From: Bordetella avium
GTDB taxonomy: Bacteria; Pseudomonadota; Gammaproteobacteria; Burkholderiales; Burkholderiaceae_B
Direction: 5' to 3'
NCBI RefSeq assembly: GCF_034424645.1
Contig: NZ_CP139969.1
Span: 3,038,001 to 3,102,000 of the forward strand
DNA length: 64,000 bases
The position numbers were made by a program, and so were the translations under genes. Shown here piece after piece: positions 51,167-59,632 of the stretch. Position 1 is the first letter of the stretch; each line of letters begins with the position of its first letter. The notes under the pieces were generated by a model. It made no database searches, had not been told where the DNA came from, and worked only from the letters and a program-made list of their open reading frames with translations.

Positions 51167-51673
51167 ATGACCTCCTCAAAGCAAGCCCACGTCGAGACGC
51201 TGTACGCCGACCATCACGGATGGTTGCAAAGCTGGATGCGCCGGCAACTGGGGAACTCCTTCGAGGCGGCCGATCTTGCGCACGATGTATTCCTGCGGCT
51301 GCTGCGCCGCCCTGCGGCCATCGAAACCCGCGAACCCCGCGCCTACCTGAGCGCCATTGCGCGCGGCCTTCTGATCGACCACTGGCGCCGCCGAGAACTC
51401 GAACGCGCCTGGCTGGAGGCGCTGGCGCATACCCCCGAAGCCCTGGCGCCCTCGCCCGAAACCCGGATGCTGGTGCTCGAAGCGCTCATCAAAATCGATC
51501 AAATGCTCGATACCCTCAAGCCCAAGGTGCGCCAGGCGTTTCTATGGGCGCAGCTCGAGGGCATGCGCTGCCCGCAGATAGCGCAGCGTCTGGGGGTCTC
51601 TCTGGCGACCGCCGAGCGCTATGTGGCGGCGGGCCTGCGCCACTGCTATGCCTGCCGCTTCGGTGAGCCGTGA
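51167..51673 (+). CDS. ECF sigma factor, FecI family
   Basis: A 168-residue extracytoplasmic-function sigma factor. Region 2 carries SWMRRQLGNSFEAADLAHDVFLRLLRRP and YLSAIARGLLIDHWRRRELE (split, about 20-80), and region 4 carries CPQIAQRLGVSLATAERYVAAGLRHCYA (about 137-164). FecI sigmas direct transcription of TonB-receptor genes in response to ferric siderophores. ATG 51167 follows the Fur box. Its stop overlaps the FecR start as GTGA. Confidence 0.9.
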   Translation: MTSSKQAHVETLYADHHGWLQSWMRRQLGNSFEAADLAHDVFLRLLRRPAAIETREPRAYLSAIARGLLIDHWRRRELERAWLEALAHTPEALAPSPETRMLVLEALIKIDQMLDTLKPKVRQAFLWAQLEGMRCPQIAQRLGVSLATAERYVAAGLRHCYACRFGEP

Positions 51674-52626
51674 AGGACGCTGGCGCCCTCCCCGCCTCGG
51701 TGGTCGATGAAGCCATCGCCTGGTCAGTCAAACTGAATTTTGGCTCGCCCGACCCGGGCACCTGTGCCGCCTTCGAACGCTGGCGCCGGGCCGCACCGGA
51801 TCATGAGCAGGCCTGGACGCGGGTGCAGACCGTCAACGCCGACTTCAGCGCCCTGCCCCAGGGACTGGCGCTGGACACCCTGACGGCGACGACTCGCAGG
51901 CGGCGCCGCGCCGTCCTCAAGAGTCTGGCTGCGCTGGGCGGCCTGGCCAGCACCGGCTGGGTCATCCGCGAACATGCGCCCTGGCAAGCGGCCGACGTCA
52001 GCACCGGCGTGGGCCAGCGCGACCGCCTGACACTGGCTGACGGCACCCTGCTGATGCTGAACACCGACAGCGCGGTCGGCCTACGCATGGAGGGGGCCGA
52101 GCGGGTGCTGGTGCTCTATCGCGGTGAAATCTCGATTCAGACCGGCGCCGATGCCGCATCGCCCGTCAAAAGGCCTTTTTTCGTGCGCACGCCCTTCGGC
52201 ACGGCCCAGGCCCTGGGCACGCGTTTCGTGGTGCGCCTGGCAGAGGCTTACGCGCGGATCAGCGTGCAAGAAGATGCCGTCGCGCTGCGCCCGGCCAGCG
52301 GCGCGGACCGGATGATCGCCCAGGCCGGCCAGACATGGCGGCTGGACAGTCAACGCGCCCTGCCAATGCAAACGCCGGCTATCACCAGCGATGCCTGGTT
52401 GGCGGGTGCGATCGAGGGCCAGGATATGCGCCTGGGCGACCTTCTGGCTGAATTGGCGCGCTACCGTCCCGGCCGCATCAGTTGTGCGCCCGAGGTGGCC
52501 GATCTCAAGGTGTCGGGCACCTACCATGTCGACGACAGCGACCGGACGCTGGCATTTCTGGCCCAGACCCTGCCCATCCGGCTGCGTTACTGGACCCGCT
52601 ACTGGGTGGCCGTAGGGCCTGCCTGA
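51670..52626 (+). CDS. FecR family regulator (anti-sigma/sensor)
   Basis: A 318-residue inner-membrane regulator. The cytoplasmic DUF4880 domain (AIAWSVKLNFGSPDPGTCAAFERWRR, split) precedes one membrane helix (about 78-95). The periplasmic FecR domain includes GQRDRLTLADGTLLMLNTDS, and a C-terminal STN-like segment interacts with the TonB receptor's signalling domain. GTG 51670 overlaps the sigma stop. It relays receptor occupancy to the sigma factor. Confidence 0.9.
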   Translation: MKDAGALPASVVDEAIAWSVKLNFGSPDPGTCAAFERWRRAAPDHEQAWTRVQTVNADFSALPQGLALDTLTATTRRRRRAVLKSLAALGGLASTGWVIREHAPWQAADVSTGVGQRDRLTLADGTLLMLNTDSAVGLRMEGAERVLVLYRGEISIQTGADAASPVKRPFFVRTPFGTAQALGTRFVVRLAEAYARISVQEDAVALRPASGADRMIAQAGQTWRLDSQRALPMQTPAITSDAWLAGAIEGQDMRLGDLLAELARYRPGRISCAPEVADLKVSGTYHVDDSDRTLAFLAQTLPIRLRYWTRYWVAVGPA

Positions 52627-52627
52627 G

Positions 52628-52655
52628 GCCCGCTTTTTTCGGGCTCGATTTTTTG
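52628..52655 (+). terminator. Intrinsic terminator after the FecR gene
   Basis: GCCCG (52628-52632) and CGGGC (52640-52644) form a stem with a T-rich loop, and a T6 run follows at 52649-52654. It lies right after the FecR stop, so the receptor gene, 82 bases on, probably has its own promoter driven by the FecI-like sigma. Confidence 0.75.
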
Positions 52656-52737
52656 TTTGGAAAAAGTGAGGGGATACGCGTTTTCAAACGGCCTACAGAG
52701 AAAGACATCCTCTAACCTGGCCCCTCAAGACTACGCA

Positions 52738-55200
52738 ATGATCCTCGTCCGCACTTCCCAGCCAGCACGCCCGGCGTTTGCCCCGACCCTGCTTGCTAAC
52801 GTCCTGTCCGGCATGCTGTGCAGCGCCGCCCTTGCCTGGGTCGCGCCTGATGCGCGGGCGCAGGAGGCCACCGGGCGGGAATACCGCTACGCCATCGCAG
52901 CCGGTCCGCTGGACCAGGCGCTCAGGCAATTCGCCCATGCCAGCGGCGTGAATCTCTCCTTCGAAGCCGCCCAGGTGAGCGGCCAGCACAGCGCCGGACT
53001 GCAAGGCAGTTGGAGCCTGGACCGCGGCTTGCAAACCCTGCTGGCCGGCACGGGTTTTGAAGGCATACGACTGCCCAGCGGCGGCTATGCCGTGCGGCGT
53101 CTGGCCGGGACCGCCCTGCTCGAGCCCGTCAAGGTGACCGGCCAGGGCTATCGTCTCAGCACGGAAGGCAGCGGCTCCTACACCCTGCCCGCCGTCAGCA
53201 TAGGCAAGGGCGAGCAATCCTTGCGCGAGATTCCGCAGTCCGTCAGTGTGGTGACCCGTCAGCGGCTGGATGAACAAAATCTGGCCTCGGTGTATGACGC
53301 ACTGGAAAACACCACCGGCGTGACCTTGCAGCAAAGTCCGCAGGGCGGCAAATACATTTACTCGCGCGGCTTTGACAATAGCGTGATCCAGTACGACGGT
53401 GTCCCGCTGGAACGCAATATGTATGGCCGCGCCAGCAACTACTCGGGCGGCACCGCCTTCTATGACAGGGTGGAGGTGCTGCGTGGCGCGGCAGGCCTGC
53501 TGCAAGGCTCGGGCTCGCCCGGCGGCGCAGTCAACCTCGTGCGCAAACGCCCCTTGACGGAAGACCGCCTCATGGTCGAAACCAAGGCGGGCAGTTGGGA
53601 CCGCTATGGCCTGCAACTGGACGCCAGCCGCGTATTGAACGAAGACGGCAGCCTGCGCAGCCGCGCCCTAATCGACCGGCAGGACAATCATTCCTTCGTC
53701 GATCGGGTGAACCTGAAAAACACCACCTTATACGCCACGCTCGAATACGACATCTCGCCACGCACCCAGGTCAACCTGGGCTATAGCCACGAAGACCTGC
53801 GGGGCCGTCCTGCCATCTCGGGTCTGCCGCGCTACAGCACGGGCGAAGCCGTAGACTTCAAGCGCCCCACCAGCTTCGCCGCCGACTGGAACCGCCAGAA
53901 GACCTCGAACCAGGGCTATTACGCGGATCTCACCCATGCCTTCAATGACGATTGGCGCTTCAAGCTGACCGGCGCCTACGTGCGCGAGAAGCAATACCTC
54001 AAATACACCGCCTCCAGCCGCGCCGTGAACCCGCTAACACAGATGGCGACGGTCAGCGTGGCCAGAACCGTGGCCGACATCGACACCTCGGGCGTAGACG
54101 CCCATCTGACAGGCAGGTTCCGCGCCTTTGGCCGCACGCACGATGTGGTGGTGGGCAGCAATTACGGCCACAGCAAGATCGACACTTCCTATTCCTATCT
54201 GGTCAACTACGCCAGCTTCAACGCCTTCCATTTCGATCCGGACCTGCCCGAGCCGAGCACGGCCGCCCTGCGCGCGGGCACCGACGAGGTGCGCATCGGC
54301 TCGAACCGCGAACTGGGCTTTTATGGCGCTACGCGCCTGCAACTGGCCGACCCCTTGAAACTCGTGCTGGGCGGCCGCTTCAGCCGCTCCAACCGAATCT
54401 GGACCACCGACACCACCACGGCGGGCCGCTTGAGCAACGGCCAGACCAAACAGGCCAACACCCATCTCACGCCCTATGCCGGCCTGATCCTGGAACTCTC
54501 GCCGCAGTGGACGAGCTATGTCAGCTACACCGACATTTTCCAGGCGCAGAGCGAAGTCAACGCCTCGGGGCAGGCGCTCAAGCCCATCGTCGGGGAAAGC
54601 TATGAACTCGGCATCAAGGGCGAATTGCTGGACGGCCGCGTCAATACGGCCTTCGCCCTTTTCCGTATTGATCAAAGCCACCGCGCTCAGGTCGATTTCA
54701 ACTCCAGCCCGACCTGCGCGGCCGACTATTACTGCTACACCGATGCCGGCAAGGTGCGCAGCCAGGGCTTTGACGCGGAGATCAGCGGCGAGCTGACACG
54801 GGGCTGGAACCTGTATGCCGGCTATACCTTCAATACCACCAAATATCTGAAAGACCAGAACAGCCAGGGGCAGGCCTTCGCCTGGTACACCCCCAAACAT
54901 ATTTTCCACCTCTGGACCACCTACCAACTGCCGGGTGACTGGAGCGCCTTCACGATAGGCGGCGGCGTCAATGTGCAAAGCGGCCAATCGCGCCAGATCG
55001 GCGCCACGACGGTGCAGGCCAGCGGGCGCGCCATCTGGAACGCCTATAGCAAGTACCAGATCAACCCCAACTGGGCCGCCACGGTCAACCTCAACAACCT
55101 CTTGAACAAGCGCTACTACAGCGCGGTCGGCAACCTGGTCAATGGCATCCATTACGGCGATCCCCGCAATGTCATGCTGACGCTGCGCGGCACGTTCTGA
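52738..55200 (+). CDS. TonB-dependent siderophore receptor with STN signalling domain
   Basis: An 820-residue outer-membrane receptor of the FpvA/FecA type. Signal peptide (about 1-42, ending ARAQ), STN domain (about 48-125, YRYAIAAGPLDQALRQFAHASGVNLSF, split), TonB-box region (PVKVTGQGY), plug domain (IPQSVSVVTRQRLDEQN to VEVLRGAAGLLQGSGSPGGAVNLVRKRP) and a beta-barrel ending in the typical aromatic C-terminal residue (LRGTF). The STN domain senses a bound siderophore and signals through FecR and FecI. ATG 52738 was chosen for the signal peptide; Shine-Dalgarno is weak. Siderophore identity unknown. Confidence 0.92.
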   Translation: MILVRTSQPARPAFAPTLLANVLSGMLCSAALAWVAPDARAQEATGREYRYAIAAGPLDQALRQFAHASGVNLSFEAAQVSGQHSAGLQGSWSLDRGLQTLLAGTGFEGIRLPSGGYAVRRLAGTALLEPVKVTGQGYRLSTEGSGSYTLPAVSIGKGEQSLREIPQSVSVVTRQRLDEQNLASVYDALENTTGVTLQQSPQGGKYIYSRGFDNSVIQYDGVPLERNMYGRASNYSGGTAFYDRVEVLRGAAGLLQGSGSPGGAVNLVRKRPLTEDRLMVETKAGSWDRYGLQLDASRVLNEDGSLRSRALIDRQDNHSFVDRVNLKNTTLYATLEYDISPRTQVNLGYSHEDLRGRPAISGLPRYSTGEAVDFKRPTSFAADWNRQKTSNQGYYADLTHAFNDDWRFKLTGAYVREKQYLKYTASSRAVNPLTQMATVSVARTVADIDTSGVDAHLTGRFRAFGRTHDVVVGSNYGHSKIDTSYSYLVNYASFNAFHFDPDLPEPSTAALRAGTDEVRIGSNRELGFYGATRLQLADPLKLVLGGRFSRSNRIWTTDTTTAGRLSNGQTKQANTHLTPYAGLILELSPQWTSYVSYTDIFQAQSEVNASGQALKPIVGESYELGIKGELLDGRVNTAFALFRIDQSHRAQVDFNSSPTCAADYYCYTDAGKVRSQGFDAEISGELTRGWNLYAGYTFNTTKYLKDQNSQGQAFAWYTPKHIFHLWTTYQLPGDWSAFTIGGGVNVQSGQSRQIGATTVQASGRAIWNAYSKYQINPNWAATVNLNNLLNKRYYSAVGNLVNGIHYGDPRNVMLTLRGTF

Positions 55201-55202
55201 CG

Positions 55203-57092
55203 ATGAAAGCCGGCCTGCGCCAGCGCATGAGCTGGCTGCACACCTGCTGCGGGCTGCTGTGCGCCTGGCTGCTGTGCCTCATCTTTCTGGCGGGCAGCCT
55301 CAGCGTGTTCCGCGAGCCCATCTCGCATTGGATGGCGTCCGAACCCGTCTTGCCCGAGGCCTGCGCCTCGCTGCCCCAAGAGGCCGTGCTGGCGGCCGCC
55401 TCGCGCTATCTCGCCGGACAGCAGGCCGATGCGCGCTTCTGGCGCATCGAACTGCCCGCCGCCCCCTCGCAGGCGATGAAGCTGTTCTGGCGCGGCGCAG
55501 GCGGCGTCACGCATGAAGCGGCGCTGGACCCGCGTGACGGCGCCCTGCTGCCCCAGCCCTGGGGACGCAAAAGCGAAGGCGGCCGTCATTTCATGACGCT
55601 GCACTACACGCTGCACGCCGGGAATATCGGATTCTGGCTGGTGGGCCTGCTGACGATAGGCTTGCTGGCCGCCCTGTTTTCCGGCGTCATCGTGCACAAA
55701 CGCATCTTCAAAGACTGCTTCACCTTCCGTCCCGGCCGCGGCCAGCGGGCCTGGCTCGACGGCCACAATGCCTCGGCCGTGCTCACGCTGCCTTTTCAAC
55801 TGATGATCGCCTACACCGGGCTGGCGATCTTCTATATCAGCTATATGCCAGGCCCCCTGCATGCGGTCTATGGCGAACAGGGCATGGCAGGCTGGCAAGC
55901 CGACCTCGCCAGAGAGCCCCCCCACACAAACACCGCCCCCCTGCCGCCGCCCCCACAGCTTGACGAGCGCATGCCCGCCCGCCAGCAGCTAGGCCTGCTG
56001 ACGCAGGCCGCGCAGGCGGCGCTGGACCGCCCCGCGCGCATGATCATGGTGGAACGCCCCGGACAGCCCGGAGAGCGCATCACGGTGTATACCCGGCCAG
56101 ATGAAGAGAAGGCGATACGCCAGCTCTCCAGCCCCGCCGCGCGGGCGGTGTTCGACGGCGCCAGCGGCGCCTTCACCGCGCTGCACGCCAGCGTCGGCAA
56201 GCAAACGTCGGAGGTCGCGCATCACATCATGGAGCGCCTGCATGTGGCGGCCTATGGCGGCTGGACCATCAAGGGCTTGTATTTCATCTGCGGTCTGGCG
56301 GGCGCGCTGATGATGGCGACCGGCGCCGTGCTCTTTACGATCAAGCGGCGCAACAAAAGCGCGGGCGAGTTCGGCGCCGCCACGGCCGCCTTCTACCGCA
56401 TGGCAGAATCCCTCAACGTCGCGGCCATCGCAGGCGCCTGCCTGGCTTGCATCGCCTACTTTCATGCCAACCGCCTGATCCAGGCGGACCTTCCCGGCCG
56501 CGACATCTGGGAGATTCGCGCCTTTTTCCTGGTTTGGCTTCTCAGCCTGCTGCATGCCTGCCTTCGGCCCACGCGGCGCGCCTGGCTCGAACAGCTCTGC
56601 GCCGCCTGCCTGCTCTGCCTGGCGCTGCCCGTGGTGAATGCGCTGACCACTGGGCAGCATCTGCTGGCCTACGCACGCGCCGGCGACGGACAGGCCGCGG
56701 GGGTGGAGTCGGCCATCCTCGGGTTCGGCGGCCTGTTCGCCATTGCCGCCCTGCGGGTGCGCGAGGGCGTCTGGGCCGCGCCCAAACCAGGACGCCCGGC
56801 CAGCGCCCCGCCAGGCTATCGCCGGCGCGTGCTGGGGCGCCTGCTGTGCGCCGTGGCAGGCGGCTACGCGCTGGCCACAGCCAGCGCCACCCTGCTGGCG
56901 CAGATCCTCGCGCTAAGCGGCCTGGCCCGCCCGGCCATCGGGCTAAGCCTGGCCACGCTGCTGAGTTTTCTGATCTACGCGGCGGCGATCTTATGGGTAT
57001 TCGCCGCGCCCCGCGCATGGCGCGACCTGCTGGCGGCCACGGCTGCGCTGGCCGCGCTGGCCGCGCTGGCCTGGACAATGGGGGGACCATGA
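55203..57092 (+). CDS. PepSY-associated membrane protein (iron-uptake partner)
   Basis: A 629-residue multi-pass inner-membrane protein of the PepSY_TM family. It has an N-terminal helix (WLHTCCGLLCAWLLCLIFLAG, split), helices around 150-170 and 195-220, a periplasmic region with a PepSY-like FDGASGAFTALHA segment, HHIMERLHVAAYGGW, and about eight C-terminal helices. Such proteins sit next to siderophore receptors and are thought to reduce or release ferric siderophores in the periplasm. Starts two bases after the receptor stop, so it is one operon. Confidence 0.85.
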   Translation: MKAGLRQRMSWLHTCCGLLCAWLLCLIFLAGSLSVFREPISHWMASEPVLPEACASLPQEAVLAAASRYLAGQQADARFWRIELPAAPSQAMKLFWRGAGGVTHEAALDPRDGALLPQPWGRKSEGGRHFMTLHYTLHAGNIGFWLVGLLTIGLLAALFSGVIVHKRIFKDCFTFRPGRGQRAWLDGHNASAVLTLPFQLMIAYTGLAIFYISYMPGPLHAVYGEQGMAGWQADLAREPPHTNTAPLPPPPQLDERMPARQQLGLLTQAAQAALDRPARMIMVERPGQPGERITVYTRPDEEKAIRQLSSPAARAVFDGASGAFTALHASVGKQTSEVAHHIMERLHVAAYGGWTIKGLYFICGLAGALMMATGAVLFTIKRRNKSAGEFGAATAAFYRMAESLNVAAIAGACLACIAYFHANRLIQADLPGRDIWEIRAFFLVWLLSLLHACLRPTRRAWLEQLCAACLLCLALPVVNALTTGQHLLAYARAGDGQAAGVESAILGFGGLFAIAALRVREGVWAAPKPGRPASAPPGYRRRVLGRLLCAVAGGYALATASATLLAQILALSGLARPAIGLSLATLLSFLIYAAAILWVFAAPRAWRDLLAATAALAALAALAWTMGGP

Positions 57093-57427
57093 ACAGCACC
57101 GCTGCGGCCCTGGCCGCCCTGTTGCTGTCCTTCGCCGCCGTCGCCTGCGCCGCGCTGGCGATGGACCGGCATCACGAGCAGGTAAGCGGCCATGGCGGCA
57201 CAGCGTGGCGGCGCGGCAGCCTGCGTGTCTCCGCCGGTGTGCTCGTCCTGGCCACGATGACTGGCTGCCTGCAAGCCTGGGGAACGGCGGTAGCCGCCCT
57301 GGTCTGTCTGGGCATGCTGTCTTGCGGCGCCATCCTGACCACCCTCACGCTCAGCTACGCGCCAAGACGCCTCCCTCTTATGGCCGTGGCGGCAGCACTG
57401 ACTGGCCTGATTCTTGTCTCTGCCTGA
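57089..57427 (+). CDS. DUF3325 family membrane protein
   Basis: A 112-residue small inner-membrane protein with three hydrophobic segments and a conserved AMDRHHEQVSG between helices 1 and 2. DUF3325 proteins commonly follow PepSY proteins in siderophore receptor operons of Burkholderiales and pseudomonads. ATG overlaps the PepSY stop (ATGA). A 9-G tract starts four bases after its stop (57431). Confidence 0.82.
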   Translation: MNSTAAALAALLLSFAAVACAALAMDRHHEQVSGHGGTAWRRGSLRVSAGVLVLATMTGCLQAWGTAVAALVCLGMLSCGAILTTLTLSYAPRRLPLMAVAAALTGLILVSA

Positions 57428-57430
57428 AAC

Positions 57431-57439
57431 GGGGGGGGG
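57431..57439. repeat. Homopolymer tract of 9 G
   Basis: Nine consecutive G residues sit just past the DUF3325 stop, followed by CCGCCCCC, which could pair with part of the G run as a terminator-like stem. It is a likely slippage site but lies between genes, 74 bases before the PhzF gene. Confidence 0.5.
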
Positions 57440-57513
57440 CCGCCCCCTGATTCCTTGTTCTCGAGCGTCGGCCGCTATACTCGGCCGCATCCTCAACACC
57501 CGGGGTTTATTCC

Positions 57514-58347
57514 ATGCACATTCATCGTATCGCCGCGTTCACCTGCGAGGGCCAGGGCGGCAATCCGGCCGGCGTCGTGCTGGCTGATCAACTGCCCTCA
57601 GCCGACACCATGCAGCAGGTGGCGGCCCAGGTCGGCTACTCCGAAACCGTCTTCTCCTGCCCGGACGGCCACGGCGCTTGGCGCACCCGCTATTACTCCC
57701 CGGAAGCGGAAGTCGCCTTTTGCGGACACGCAACCATCGCGCTGGGCGCCGTGCTTGGACTGCGTTTCGGTCCGGGCCGGTATCCGCTGGCGCTGTCAAA
57801 CCGCCACATCGAAGTCGCGGCCGAGCAACAAGACGGCGCATGGCTGAGCACGCTGCGCTCTCCGCCCACGCATAGCGCCATCGCCAGCCCCGCCTTGCTG
57901 GCGCAAGCCCTCGAACTCTTCGACTACGACAGGGATGAGCTAGACCCCGCGCTGCCAGCCTGCATGGCCAATGGCGGGATTGACCACCTCATCATCCCGC
58001 TGCGTTCCCGCGCAGCCTTGGCCCGCATGCACTACGACTTGAATCAAGGACGTCGCTTCATGCAAGACCATGGCATCGGGACCATCGCCTTCCTATTCCG
58101 CGAAAGCGCCACCCGCTTTCAGGCCCGCAACGCTTTTGCCATCGGCGGCGTGCTGGAAGATCCCGCAACCGGCGCCGCGGCGGCGGCACTGGCCGGCATG
58201 CTGCGCGATCTGGGCGAAGCGGAACTGGGCGAAATCGTCATCATGCAGGGCGTAGACATGGGGCAGCCTTGCCGGATTGAGGTGAGCTTCACGGCTGAGC
58301 GCGGCGCGCCCGTGAATGTGCGCGGCACGTCCGCCCTTCTCGGCTAA
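57514..58347 (+). CDS. PhzF family isomerase/epimerase-like protein
   Basis: A 277-residue PhzF-fold protein. The family motifs are QGGNPAGV (about 14-21), GYSETVF with the conserved catalytic Glu (about 44), FCGHATIALG and EDPATGAAAAAL. PhzF itself isomerises trans-2,3-dihydro-3-hydroxyanthranilate; most genomic members are uncharacterised and unrelated to phenazine synthesis. No other phenazine gene is in the window. A monocistronic arrangement seems likely. Confidence 0.85.
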   Translation: MHIHRIAAFTCEGQGGNPAGVVLADQLPSADTMQQVAAQVGYSETVFSCPDGHGAWRTRYYSPEAEVAFCGHATIALGAVLGLRFGPGRYPLALSNRHIEVAAEQQDGAWLSTLRSPPTHSAIASPALLAQALELFDYDRDELDPALPACMANGGIDHLIIPLRSRAALARMHYDLNQGRRFMQDHGIGTIAFLFRESATRFQARNAFAIGGVLEDPATGAAAAALAGMLRDLGEAELGEIVIMQGVDMGQPCRIEVSFTAERGAPVNVRGTSALLG

Positions 58348-58570
58348 GCCGCCCAGGCAGCCGCCTGGCTCGCCATGGCGGCGCCATCCTGCAAGCCACG
58401 CCCCCAAAGCCGCACTGGGCTACCGTCCTGCGTTCGGCTTTGCCCCTGGGGTCGGAAAAACGGCCTCTTGGGCGAGACCGCCTACGCCGCGCTCAGGATG
58501 ACGCTGCCGCCCGGCAAAGCGATAAACGCGCGGAGCCTGGCCCCATGCGCTCACCGGCCGCATCGCCTCC

Positions 58571-59284
58571 TTATCGCGAACCCTGGCTCGCTGCGGCAGC
58601 AGCCGGCTGATGCTGGCTTAACCACTTGTTCATCATCCCGATCTCGCCAGACTGCGAGGCCACGATACCCTGGGCCAATTTACGCACCTGCGGATCTTTG
58701 CCGTACTCCAGCACCACCTTGGCCATATCCACCGCGCCCTGATGATGCGGAATCATGCCGCGCATGAAATCCACATCGGGATCGCCGCTGTATTGAATCA
58801 TCATGGCCTGATGCATCCGATCCGACGCAGCACGGTAAGCCGCGATCGCGGCATCAGCCGACTTGCCCGGGGCCGCCCTGTGCTCGCTTAACCACTTGTT
58901 CATCATCCCGATCTCGCCGGACTGCGAGGCCACAATATCCTGGGCCAGCTTACGCACCTGCGGATCTTTACCGTACTCCAGCACCACCTTGGCCATATCC
59001 ACCGCGCCCTGATGATGCGGAATCATGCCGCGCATGAAATCCACATCGGGATCGCCGCTGTATTGCACCATCATGGCGTGATGCATCCGGGCATCTGCGG
59101 CGCGGTAAGCTGCGATGGCGGGGCTGTCCTTCACCGAGGAGCGGGCCGGCATCGCGTGCCCAGCGTCCGCCAACACCACCCCCCCAGCCTGCGCCGGCTG
59201 TTGATACCCCTGGATCACAAACAGGCCTGCCACGGCGAACAAGGCCCCGGAAACAAAGCGGAGATTGAGTCTATTGGCCTTCAT
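58571..59284 (-). CDS. Periplasmic DUF305 (CopM-like) protein with duplicated domain
   Basis: A 237-residue exported protein. After a signal-anchor (about 12-32, ending PAQAG) it contains two DUF305 domains that are almost identical in sequence, each with MRGMIPHHQGAVDMAK, then a VLEYGKDPQVRKLAQ helix and GEIGMMNKWL. The His- and Met-rich motif suggests copper binding, as for CopM. ATG 59284 has GGAG six bases upstream; the longer frame would begin with a TTG. It is divergent from copA and has its own CueR-type promoter. Confidence 0.87.
   Translation of the reverse strand: MKANRLNLRFVSGALFAVAGLFVIQGYQQPAQAGGVVLADAGHAMPARSSVKDSPAIAAYRAADARMHHAMMVQYSGDPDVDFMRGMIPHHQGAVDMAKVVLEYGKDPQVRKLAQDIVASQSGEIGMMNKWLSEHRAAPGKSADAAIAAYRAASDRMHQAMMIQYSGDPDVDFMRGMIPHHQGAVDMAKVVLEYGKDPQVRKLAQGIVASQSGEIGMMNKWLSQHQPAAAAASQGSR
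58616..59119. repeat. Tandem repeat, period 270 bp, within the DUF305 gene
   Basis: Two near-identical copies (about 58616-58849 and 58886-59119) are offset by exactly 270 bp, or 90 codons. They differ at few positions, for example TCGCCAGAC versus TCGCCGGAC and GCCTGATG versus GCGTGATG. High DNA identity indicates a recent duplication, which could allow expansion or loss of a copy. Confidence 0.85.
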
Positions 59285-59317
59285 CAAACACTCCCATAAG
59301 AAGAAATAGGCAGGCTC

Positions 59318-59348
59318 ACGATATGACTTACCACCGTTGGAAGGTCAA
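59318..59348 (-). promoter_or_regulatory. CueR-type promoter for the DUF305 gene
   Basis: On the minus strand, TTGACC (59348-59343) and TATCGT (59323-59318) are separated by exactly 19 bp. The spacer contains TTCC and GGTAAG halves of an imperfect dyad. The 19-bp spacing is diagnostic of MerR-family (CueR) activation. Predicted transcription start is near 59311, 27 bases before ATG 59284. Confidence 0.72.
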
Positions 59349-59565
59349 CCCCCCGCAACCGCCGTCCACCGGGTCATACGCTGCCCCTTGCCTGCGCGAT
59401 GGGCAGATGCATTGAGCTGCGTCACTATTTTCCCGGCCTGCAGACCAAGCAACGCGCTTGCTGCGGCAAATAAGAATAGGACATATCTTATGAGGGAGGT
59501 GCTTAAATTTGGCGATCATCTCCGGTCACAGCATAAAGAATCAGACAATACGCAGGATTTGATGT

Positions 59566-59596
59566 TTGACGTTCCCACAATGGCAAGCTTTAAGGT
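59566..59596 (+). promoter_or_regulatory. CueR-type copA promoter
   Basis: TTGACG (59566-59571) and TAAGGT (59591-59596) flank a 19-bp spacer with TTCCC and GGCAAG halves, closely matching the layout of the E. coli copA promoter (TTGACC, 19 bp, TAACCT). The predicted start of transcription near 59603 coincides with an upstream ATG at 59603, so translation more likely starts at ATG 59633. Confidence 0.8.
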
Positions 59597-59632
59597 GCTC
59601 ACATGTCAAACGTCCACCATGGGAAACCCATC

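Noticed and set aside
54034-55152. Minus-strand open frame (372 codons) opposite the TonB receptor
   Set aside because: Opposite a full, clearly typical receptor barrel; composition is that of a complement frame.
59603-59632. ATG 59603 as the copA start
   Set aside because: The CueR-type promoter predicts the RNA start at about that base, leaving no leader, and the apparent AAGG ribosome site would be within the -10 box.
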